Positions 26,801 to 37,900 of a DNA stretch of 64,000 bases are shown piece after piece. Below the pieces are notes generated by a model. That model was not told the DNA's origin. It did no database searches and worked only from the letters and a program-made list of their open reading frames with translations. The translations under genes and the position numbers were made by a program. The stretch lies in NCBI RefSeq assembly GCF_910592395.1, contig NC_088309.1:1676501-1740500 (forward strand), read 5' to 3'. Origin of the DNA: Lineus longissimus (taxonomy: Eukaryota > Nemertea > Pilidiophora > Heteronemertea > Lineidae). Numbering within the stretch: position 1 is the first letter of the stretch; each line of letters begins with the position of its first letter.

Positions 26801-29800
26801 TTAACAATTAAAGACTAAATGTGTTCAGTTTTACTGATACATGTATGTCTGACTATTCCAAGGTAAGCTTATCGTGCGAGGATGTGGCGAGAATTTACTT
26901 AGATCTGGGTAACAACCACATCTATTGCAGTGGCAATTCCTACCCATGCATTGTCACCACTTGTGATGAGCTGCAAGCATTTCCATTGGAGCCCAGTCCC
27001 TTGATCTCCATCCCGAGCGTCCGGTCCTTTCCCGTCGCGCGACCGGCTCAGTCATCGGCATGCCACTCACGCCTGGCATCATCACAAATCACAATCATCA
27101 ACTATTTGTAAATGGACGGTAAATCAATTTTCGCACCAATATCCACGGGAATAAAGAAATTCACCGACGACTCTCCAAGATGATGGAATTTAACTTCGTT
27201 ACCATTCTAACGGAGCTAACGGCCGTTTATCATGTACATCGAATTTCCCTCCTCGTCATTTGGTTGAAATTAACAATGTCTTGAGTAGGATTGGATTAGC
27301 CTAAGGAAATGTTCGCTAAAGTTCTCCAATATACACCGTGATCTTAGTTAACTCGAATGTAAATTGTTCCTAATAGAGACTACAGACGCTTGTTTAAGAC
27401 TCTGATACAGCCCTCGTGATTTCAGGGGTTTGTAAAAAGGTTGGGCTCGCCATCAGACGAGCTGTGATTCTGTATCGCGGGAATTGGATAGTTCAGTGCT
27501 TGATGATCGTTCCCTGGGGCGCTCGCGTGCAAATCGACGAGATCATCACAGAAATCAGGGACTATTGCCCCTGGCTGGAAATTAAGCGTTTGTAATGTCT
27601 GTCTTGTGTGATTAGAAACAAAAGATTACTGTGGGTTGCAGCTTGGTTGGAGTTGCCATTGTTTCAAAGGAGACGGCACGACGCATTTCGTCGAAGGGAG
27701 AAATAGGGTCTCTACGCCCCGGCTCCCGAGAACGAAAATGAGATGACGCAGAGGCTCGGAAGTCGTGTTGTCGGCAAATCGGCCAGCTTCGCCCTTCACA
27801 TCCGCAGAAGCGACTCCCGCCTTCTCTTGGATCCTGACCGAACTCTCTCTTCAAACTTATAGCCGTTCAATTCCTTGAAAATAGGTTTTCACCCGAATTG
27901 GCGGCAACTTGGCGTTCATGGATCCTTTCTGGTTACAGTACATGTAGCAAAGGGTTAATTAACCGATGAGGAAGCACCTCCTTGCAAATATCAGGAGCTT
28001 TTCCGCTTTGCTAAATGTTTGAAAGCTTGTAGAAGTAACAAATTTGTTCATTATGAATCTAAAAGGACCAGGGTATATCCTCGGGAAACAATTAAGTTTG
28101 CAAATATGGAAAAAAGGATTCGACGCACAGGAACCGTAGTCGTGGTGTTTATTCAAATTGTGGATTGATTTCATTAGCGGTAAATATTTTAGGTGATATT
28201 TTCTTGCGATAGGTTTTCAAAACGACATGGTTGATGGAAGGTATTAGGATCATAGCTGGCCGGAGGGTGGGGCTGATTAAAACAACGTGCGCTAAAAGCC
28301 GAGAGATTGAGAGGCCACCTTTACCTATAATAGGACCGTTATTGAATAAACTCGCGATAATTTAACGCAAAATGCATTGCCGCGGGATAGGACGTGGAAA
28401 ACGCGTCATAGCGGTTTCTCAACCCTACACATTCCAGATTCAGCAAGTTTTGAGGATAATTTTAAAAGAGGCCAGCATCCGTATGTTATTGCTTTTTGAA
28501 GTGTCAGCTGGAACTCTGAATATCAAAGTGACTTGCCTGTGGATGGTTTTAACACGAAAGAAGGTAGCAATCGTACATTGATGACGTAATACATGCGCCG
28601 TATACTTGTAATACCGTGATTAATCCATGGATCTCAATGCATAACCGAACCATCATTTTTGATGACCTAATTAAACTACAGTACGGCTTCGATCAATCAC
28701 TCAATAGTGTTGTCACCACGTGATATCCTGGCACTCGGCCTGTCGCCATGATGGATCACGTGGACAAGACTAATCTGTCAGCTGCGATTGACATGATCGT
28801 ATTTTTACGTGTTTCTCACTTAAAACTAATGAAATGTTGAAGAGAGTTGGCTCCGCAGGAAATCGTATGTTATTCCTAAACAGCTACAGACATTTTGACG
28901 CATTAAAGGAAGGCCGTTCTCGTGAGGGAGAGGTGTAAGGAAACGATGATGAGGAGTGACTGTCGTTATACACGTTATCTCCACTAATTGGGCCAGGCCG
29001 ATCGGGAAACGCTGGGGGAGCTTCGGGGCAGAACATCCCAACTCTGTTGAAGGCATTATGTAACTTCGACTAGACAATCTGCTTTAACACGTCGATATAG
29101 ATATTTGTAACGACGTGTTATAAAGATAACAAAGTTGATTAGTTGGCATGTTTCTATATGCGATGGATGTCATTCAGACATTGTTAGACTAAGGTAGATT
29201 TTAGAACCCTTAAGAAAGGCTACGAAAACCATGTACCGGGACGATGAATGTCCATGTATTTTTTTGACGACGCTTTTGAAAGCATCACTTCCTCCTGCCA
29301 CTGTCTATCCAAGGGTTTTGCTTGGTACTACGATAGCCTTTAGCGTTCGCACTGATAATTCGATGAGACCACCGACCTTCGTACTCTCTCGCTTGTCTGT
29401 TGCGAAGCCTGAAACATGTGGAAGGTTTGAACCCAGTGGTCATTTTTTGAACGATGGAAAGTGAAACTATCATACGACAGACATTTCTGAACGAACTCCT
29501 CCGATTTTTTTGTAGAACATTCTTGTCGTGAGATCACGTAAAACTGGGTTTTGATTAATCATTCTCTTGATTTCCCATTTCGACAATCATTACATTGACG
29601 GATTGGATTAAACAGCCTCTTGGACGTTTCAAAATGCAAACCTGCCACCCCGCCAAGGAAATAAGATCGCCCAGCCTCTGTTTTACACGTCTTCAAGATG
29701 TAGTCTGATTAACAAAGTAATTATCTCCCTCGTTAAGTTTCTGTTTGAAAATACTTCATACACGCACGGTAAAGACGGCGGCGGAAATCGGTCTCACTCT

Positions 29801-32596
29801 AATGTTGCTCGACATCGCGAGAGAAAATAATGAGAAATGGCTGCACACAGGAACACGCCTTGTTGAGAGATGGAAGGATGTCGTGCGGAATTTCCACCAA
29901 GAGAAATGTACCTCACTCTAAGTAAATTGCGGATGTCGCTCATGTCTCCTCAGAGCTTTACAGCGACATAAAGCTCCCATAATTGGCAAATATTTAATAC
30001 AAATATTGTGTTGTTGCGGTAATGGCGTGCGACGACGGCTCAGGGGACCGAGCATGCGCATTCTTTGCCTGTTAGATAACACGCATGCGCGATCTGTAAC
30101 ATCTTCGTAGACATTGCGCTGGTAACATTGTTTTATCTTTCGACAAATGTCACTGCATATGTTGTTTTCACCGGTTGTTGCACATTCTCTCAAAGAGTTT
30201 CCTTCTTAAAATTTCCCCAGAGACTGACTTACTTCCTAATGTTTGGTAATGGCGTAATAGATCATACATATATGGGGTTTTTTTTAATACGTCACGACCA
30301 GCAGTTACAGAATGTAGTTCATGTTTCAGTTTAGCCAGGTACTGCTAGGTACCGGATAACACAAAAAATAGGATTACTCACTTTTAAACTAGAAAGTCGA
30401 TGGCTGAAGGGGATGCGGAGAGTGTCCTGTTTACTGACGGTCGGTTAGTTGGTTGTGACCTATTTAATTACACGGGTTGGATATTTCCAGATCTATCACT
30501 GTTTTTATCGAGTTTCTTGGCGACTGCCCAAACAAACAGGACCGCCCTTCCCCCCCCCTTTTCCCGACCACCTGCATTCAATACCTCAGCTCACACTGTT
30601 CAGAACAGTGTGAGAGCGAAACAGTGTGAGATTGATACTACACGTGAACGAGTTTAGAAGTCTCAAAGCCGAAATCCGTTCACTGATATTCTCAGAAAAA
30701 GAGTTATACGTCATGAAAACAGTCTATCGACATTCATTGTTTACAAAATGTTGAGCAGATTTCCATGTAATAGTCATCATCAGAATCCTTAAGTTCGTGA
30801 ATCCAACTACGGATTTCTGTCACACTTATCAACTGTCGCAGAGGTTTCGATCAGTATTTGTCAAAGTCAATGTTATGGTTACCAATAACAGCACAAAACA
30901 TATTTTGATGTCGTGCTGAGGGTGTGAAAATCATGAAACATGCTATGACACTACTCTGAAACTCAACTGGGTCAAGACAAGGCTGTTTTCATATCCATAT
31001 TTATGTTGCCAGTGCATCACAAAACATGATATTTTGATATCGATTTCGATATGATACTCTATACAGAGTTCGTGGCTTAACTTATCTTACTTGTGAATTG
31101 GATACACCATCCCCCCCCCCTTCGGACGAAGTCAGCTTGTCTGCGAGGTACTACAGCACCTCATTGTCTATGCTATAAAGAAATCCCAGGATGGCGAGAT
31201 GGGACTTTCGCCAGATTCTTGGTCACCCATTCACCATTCAATCGCTTTCAGCGTTACTTCACTTTCGTGACGGGAGCGAATACGTCAACCAAAACTTCAG
31301 ATGGAGTTTTCCGTCAGTTGTAACATTTATATTTCTATTGCATACCTTGTCAAACATTAATGACAGACATCGTACATCAATCGTGTATATTTCATGCTCC
31401 GACGACTTCAACCTCACGACCCCATAGCGTTCTTTTCAATCCTACAGATACCTATTCCGTCCCCTTCCATGTTCCCGATGAAAGAACCTTAACGATCACC
31501 TCAGCCGAATGAAATTAATTTCCTTCCATTTTGTAATTCTCGTCAAATTTTCACATGGCCGTCCTCAAGGTTCGATCGTGAGAGGAAGGGCGCATCACGC
31601 GAGCGTATTCTTTGTCCCCGGTCGTCTTTAATACTGTTCGCTTCCTGTGGATTCATCGAAGATGATCGAAAGACTCCACCATCTTAGTTCAAAAAGTCTA
31701 TTTGTGATACACAATGTAAATATGCGTTTTCAAACCACTTGATGGCGCGAATAAGGGCCTTACACGGTCAGTGCCTCACTTGAAAGGATCGTCTTCAGAT
31801 ATTATAAAGCCCGCTGACTTATAGATCTCCGGCAGTCAGTGGTCTCTCTTTAATGATTATAGAATTAAAAATATTTACCGCCGTGTTTGAGGAGATAACA
31901 AAAACAGGCGATCGAAGTCACCACATCTTCGGATAATTAGAGGGAGAGAAGAACCCGGGGAGCATTGGTACCCATCTGACTGGCAGTAATCTGGGGGTTT
32001 TCAATCGCTATTCAAGACGGTAGTCACACAGGTTTGTTGTGGATGGCGAGGCAGCCAAGCATAAGCGGCTATTGATGCGGAGTAATCGGTGGTAGTGGCA
32101 CTAGAGGAGGTCGCGGAGTAACATAGGCCGTCTGCGCTAACCTCCCTGTGGCCCGGATGTTGGAGGAAACATTCCTCTCGCCAGCGGCCATGTTGACTTA
32201 GTCCGCAGCGTGGAGCGTGGATAATCCTCCATAAGGACAACACGAAACACGACCCAATTGTCTGCCACGAGACCAATTTGCTTGGACTTCAATTTACAAA
32301 ATGATATAATTGATGATACAAAATTGGACCCGAAGCGCGTAAATGACATTAAATGACGCTGAACACAGTAAGTTTAGCTCATTAAGGTTTCGCATTTGTA
32401 AAGCCATTGATCTCTCACTTTAGCTATGGTTAAGTCATTGTTCCTTCGGGAGGTTTGCCTATCAGTATATCACCTCTGCTCCTAAACTTCAGAGATATGA
32501 AAAGTACGATGAAAGAAAAACTATTTCCTTGGGGAGCTTCATGACAGAGGCCATTTTTTAAATATATGTAGTCATCGATGACGGCTTTTGAAGTGT

Positions 32597-32926
32597 TATC
32601 TGATTTCTACCGTGCTCTACAGACTTCTCCAGAAGAACCGTTGTGCGAAAAATACAAGGTGACACCCTCAACATCTAATTTTGTGACCTAAAAGGATTTT
32701 AACTTTTAAGGAATCAAGGTTACGAACAAAAATACTCGTAGGTATACATTGACGTAAAAGGACGTTGATACTTAATTCTCAGTGAAAAAGCGTTTTAAGT
32801 ACATGATTAAAGCCGATCTTTACATTGTATATGAATTCGGCATAATGGACAGAGCTTCCTACTTCGTGTGTTGCAAGAGCTAGTACATCCTTTCCAATAG
32901 GGACGACGAGTAATCATTATAGCGCC
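32597..32926. repeat. Tandem duplication, copy 1
   Basis: This is a 330-bp unit starting at ATCTGATTTCT and running through AATCATTATAGCGCC. It is followed directly by a second copy. The copies are nearly identical over long runs, which implies a recent event. Copy 1 holds about 25 bases (AATACAAGGTGACACC and onward) that copy 2 lacks. No coding frame. Confidence 0.9.
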
Positions 32927-33243
32927 ATCTGATTTCTTCCGTGCTACTACAGACTTCTCCAGAAGAACCGTTGTGCGAAAAGGACCTAAAAGGATTTTAA
33001 CTTTTAAGGAATCAAGGTTACTGACAAAAATACTCGTAGGTATTCGTATACATGTACATTGACGTAAAAGGACGTTGATACTTAATTCTCAGTGCAAAAG
33101 CGTTTTAAGTACATGATTAAAGCCGATCTTTACATTGTATATGAATTCGGCACAATGGACATGCCTTCCTACTTCGTGTGTTGCAATAGCTAGTTACATC
33201 CTTTCCAATAGGGACGACGAGTAATCATTATAGCGCCATCTGA
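32927..33243. repeat. Tandem duplication, copy 2
   Basis: Second copy of the preceding unit, ending in the same GCGCCATCTGA as the junction between copies. It differs by one deletion of about 25 bases near 32980, a small insertion (TTCGTATACATG) near 33043, and scattered single-base changes. Confidence 0.9.
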
Positions 33244-33556
33244 GAGAAGATGAGCTAACTTTAAATGAAACGAAACAACTTCACTGTAGCCAAATTGAGC
33301 TGGGAGTAAAGTTCCACTGATAAATTATTTCAAATTACTTTCGGCATCACTACTCGCCGCAGCATGTACATGTACAATGTAGGTGCATTGGAAGCGTGCT
33401 GGGCCCATAACCTGTGATATGACGATTCTTCGTGTGTTACAGTGGTCGATGGAGGGTTAGAGCTAATGTGGCCAGATAAAATATAACAATAAGGGAAGGA
33501 TAAAAAAATAAAATCAAGACATCATCTCATGTACACGCCGGAAGAAAGTTCCGTTT

Positions 33557-33562
33557 TTTATT
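33557..33562 (-). terminator. Possible polyadenylation signal of the DEG/ENaC gene
   Basis: AATAAA on the minus strand, about 690 bases after the stop codon of the DEG/ENaC gene. It is a fair candidate for the end of the 3' untranslated region, but nearer variant signals cannot be excluded. Confidence 0.4.
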
Positions 33563-34245
33563 GCACTTGACATAACCTCAGACAACTACAAATACACTAT
33601 AAAACATTTATAACGCTGAAAATCATCCTAACTAAATATTCTAAAGTGATTCGGGCCTTCGCAGTACAGTGTACATGTAATAACCCAACACAAACAAACT
33701 CTACGGCCAATTCCAAGTGCATGACATAAGGAATCAGCCGCAGCTTGTCAAGAGAGGCATTTATACACAAGAACATCTGTACTCCAATGAAGCCTTCTCA
33801 CCACGACATTTTGGTCAAGACTAAAGAATGTGAAAGAATGATTCAAATCGCTACAAGAAATAAAGAATTATACACATAAACTACATGGGTGGATTGCAAA
33901 TAGACTGCCCGCACTCGCAACACGTCTCTCCGTGTTGAGGACTCCAGCGGTATATGGTTGACTGAAGGCCAATTGACTGCTAGCCTATACACACATGCAA
34001 ACAGATTAAAATCGTAGGTTCACAATTCATTCAATGGATACGCTTTGTTCCACGACCGAACAAAAGAAATCTTACGTTTTTCCTGGATGTAGAAGTAGAA
34101 AATGTGCCCCCGCAAAAAGTGACTGACCCTTGGCGGATTATGGTTATTGAGGTTATTGTAATACACGATTAAAAGCGCATGCAAGAATCCATTGTTTCCC
34201 GTCATTATGCCTGCGATTCTTTCGGGACTTTATGCTCTTGGAAGC

Positions 34246-34578
34246 CTACGCAGTATAAGTCGTCGGCGGTGGCTGTTTGGATGCACCACGTCCCATGTAC
34301 CAATATCCCGTGTTTGTCAGCGGCGGCAAGTCATAGTTCCTGGGGAGCTCGCCAAGACTGGTGGTGATAGTCCCTACCGGTGATACCTTCTTGTCGCTCA
34401 GAGACGTCTTGCTAGCTGTAACTTCCTTGACTGCGTTCTTACTCTTACAGACTGACCTCTTTTTGCAACTGTAGTGCAGCAGATCAAAGATGAGCTCTAT
34501 CAGTTCAAAGACTGCGAGCACTGACATGCCGAGGTAAAGACCAACAATACCGCCGAAGTCAGCTGCCATGTTTCCAAT
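34246..34578 (-). CDS. DEG/ENaC exon 13 (TM2 pore and C terminus)
   Basis: Acceptor CTATTTCAG. It encodes IGNMAADFGGIVGLYLGMSV, with the selectivity filter G-M-S, and then VLAVFELIELIFDLL finishing TM2. The cytoplasmic tail of about 75 residues is rich in Lys and Ser and ends in a Pro/Thr-rich stretch. The stop is at 34246-34248. Confidence 0.92.
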   Translation of the reverse strand: MGNMAADFGGIVGLYLGMSVLAVFELIELIFDLLHYSCKKRSVCKSKNAVKEVTASKTSLSDKKVSPVGTITTSLGELPRNYDLPPLTNTGYWYMGRGASKQPPPTTYTA

Positions 34579-34940
34579 CTGAAATAGTGTGAAAATAAGA
34601 CTTACGAGTAAACGTGCTGTATTTGGAGAAGGGGTATTGAATATGCGTCACATATTCTCCACTTGGTAAAATTAAACCTACCTCAAGGTAGGTTTCGACT
34701 GCATGCGAATGGTACAATGCATGTTGTCATTTGACGCACGTACACTACACCCAAGTAAAGCGTAGATCGCATGCATTGTGAAATACGTGCGATATGGTGT
34801 CACGTACTTTACGCTTAAATCTACTTACTGTGTATGCTGGGCTCTCTTTGATTTCCTGGTAGTTTAACTCTTCAAAGAATACTTTGACCTTTAACAGGTT
34901 TTTGCTGAAAGCAAAGCGAAGAATTTCTTATAGAAGAAAA

Positions 34941-34984
<44 letters not shown>

Positions 34985-37900
34985 GAAGAAAATACTAGTA
35001 AGATTTCATCTCAGTTAGTCTTTATCTATCTTTAATCTTCTGACTGCGTTACAAGTCTCTTTATGAACTACGTATAAATTGCAAGGTGCATTCACTGACG
35101 AATTCCTTCGTTCTACTCACCGCGGGGAGGCGTTAGCGCCAATTATGAAATTTTTAAGGTCCTTTCTGGAAGTCGAAATTGCGTCGTCATAGATTGACTT
35201 GAATTTAAAAGCAAGTATAGCGTTAGCTCATGTATCAGATCGTCTATCTTCTTCAACTATCGTATAAGTATGAATCATAGAAAATGATCGGTCTTGTGCA
35301 AGCCAAAACCAGCCAAAGAGGAGGCACCATCCAGTCTATGGTCTATTTTCAGCGGCTCATAACCATTACATGTACATGTGTATATCAATTTGAATCACCA
35401 CTGGAAATGGAATGAATCGACAGGACATTAATTGACATGAAATGATTTAGGAAAAGTAAAGTTGACTGACCTGATACTGATCGTTGGGCCACTGAGATGA
35501 AGAAACGGTTGGGGCAAAATAGGTATCACTGAAAAAGAGCAATATTATGACACTTTGGCTCCTCAACCACTATGACCAGCGAATTCAAGAATTTCTAGTA
35601 ATCATTTTGGTATCGGTCCAAAGTAGCAGTAGGTGATTGTGTAGTCCGGAACAATGTATGAATATTTCAATCAATTGTAAGCTACTGTTTTCTTTTTCTG
35701 AAGAAATGGCGCGTGCTCATGAAAGCCTACCTGCATCCCCAAGAGCAGTTGCAATTTAGCAAACCATTCGAAAATCTATGCTTAACGCCATCCACGCAGG
35801 TGTCTGAAATGAAAAAAAGAATAAAATCATTTTCAAAGAGCAAGAAATTGGTCCGCTTCGTAGAAGAATATCCGGTGAAGCTGTCGTCATTTCGCACAGG
35901 CTGCTGCCTCCATTTTTGCCTACAATTAAGCTCCATTCCCGCGGTGTTTGGTGTGACAACCCGTTGATCCAGTTCGACATCAATTCCTTAATTTAAAGCC
36001 TAGCACATTCAAAGCTCAGCAGATACTCCCCAATGATTAAAACCATGTTCACATTGATAAAAATGTCCGATTGGGAAGAACCTTCCAATCCTCTAACCAC
36101 CAATGACGAAAGGGTGTAACATCCTACTACATCACTTACCATTGTACGAACAAGTCTCTTCACTGCCGGTGAAGACTGCACTATATGCAACCCCTGTTTT
36201 CGGATAGTCAGAACTCACACACCCACAGTCGCTGATTATGTAAAATTGGGTACAGGTTCGGTAACAGGCCTGGTCAAGAAAATGATAGATTTTACTTTAA
36301 TGTTTGGTTTCTTCGCGCAATAACAACAACTGTACGATATACCACAGTGACAATTTTTGCATTCGAAAACAAATTTGCGTCAAATACAAAATCGGTTGAA
36401 AACCATGCTTCATCGGTACACGTCCGATTCGATCACGAATTTGCGTAATGTAGACCAATTTTGATCGAGGAGAGTATTGAATGCATAACAGCAGTCGGTT
36501 CACTGCACCTACCTTTTGTGTGTATTTTACAGGGTACATTTCCGCATAGGCGTTGTATTCATGCTCTTCACTCTGATGGCTATTGCACAGAGTCACATAC
36601 GGCCAAGCTTGCCGAAAAACATTGGTCTACAAGAGAGAGAGGAGGTAACTCTCTAAAGAGAACTACATGTAAATCTATGTACGCAACGCCATCTCATTAG
36701 ATGGACAAATTTGGCTCTAAAATAAGCTGGCCATGCTCGCCGCCATATGAAGCATTTCACTAAAGCAGCTACGTCAACACCACCATCAACTGGATGCTGA
36801 AATACGCCATATCACGAAATGATGCTCGTTTTTAGAAACTTATTCCAGAAGCCTATCATCATTTATGGAAAGTGATTAATCATTCCAATGGTGGTCATGG
36901 GTTTTAACACCCGTTACAACGAAATTGATTCCCAACTCTCTTACCTTCGTCACGCTTATAGAAGTAAGATGCCCGGGAGAAGCGAGGACACCCTGGTCAT
37001 CCGGAAAAGGCATGTCATTCTGATGGTGGGGCAAAACCTTCACTCCAGCATCCTCAGTCAGGCCTGCGATGTATTCCTCTTGCTCGATGAACAGTTCGAG
37101 GGACAAACCTGAAACCGTAAACATACGTTTTATCAGCGGTATAACTGTCGGTTTAACTACTGAGTAACGTTTTGAAAGTCTTAGATTATGTTCTTGGAAC
37201 CAAAGCTATCAGGTGATGAATACAACGGCCGAAGAGATGAAAATACCGCGGTCGAACATGTGGTAGCCGGTAGCCAGAAGTTTAAACGGCCCAGTTGGTC
37301 TGCAGTGAGGCTGCCCCCCCCCCCCCCCCCTATTAAACAAGAGTTTCATACATGTATAAAATATATTGTAGATTTTGAATGCATACCATACTGCGGTCCG
37401 GCTCTGTAAGAGTATAAAATGTTTCTGTCTCGCCAACCAGAGTTGAAAATGTAGCAATTCCCGTATAAATTATTCCTGAGAAGTTCGAAGTCACTGTAAA
37501 TGAGAATTATTACATAATTATCATTTTCGAATCGATTCTTTTTTTAATAAAAACGACCAAGAATGGAACTGAGGTGGTCGTTAGCCATTTACAGTATAAA
37601 TCACTATGATTATTTATCACCAGTCTTAACTGATATGCTTACCTAGAGTTACATGAATGTCCATTGTAAGTACAGCCCAGCAGCATATCTTCCAGCTGAT
37701 GCCCCATCCTGACTGCGGTATCTTCATCCAGGTCTGACCACTCCACAAGAAAGTCATTGAACTGATCCAAACGATCGCCATCGCTAGTCTGAATTAGTCT
37801 ATTCTGTAATATCATCGAAAAGGTTACAGCTCCATGTTTAATTATATAATGGGCATTATAATGGGTATTCAGTCATGTTTGGAGATTTGAAACTGAACGT

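Larger units (their letters stand above)
15516..33556. other. 18-kb gene-free interval upstream of FoxQ2
   Basis: No frame here could be linked to a protein family, and no chain of exons was found. It contains the palindromic cluster, the 17.4-17.9 kb duplication and the 32.6-33.2 kb tandem duplication listed separately. Parts of 19,300-32,300 look more complex and GC-balanced than typical intergenic DNA here, with many TAATTA-like and GATA-like words. That would suit distal enhancers of FoxQ2 or the channel gene, but this is an impression from reading, not a measured signal. Confidence 0.35.

Noticed and set aside
26821-26864. Possible short exon ending at an AAG-GTAAGC donor
   Set aside because: The acceptor is weak and the peptide is too short to judge; no partner exons were found.
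35121-35164. Shorter version of DEG/ENaC exon 11 starting after TTCGACTTCCAG
   Set aside because: It breaks the reading frame with exon 10; the upstream acceptor at 35198 restores phase and adds family-like residues.
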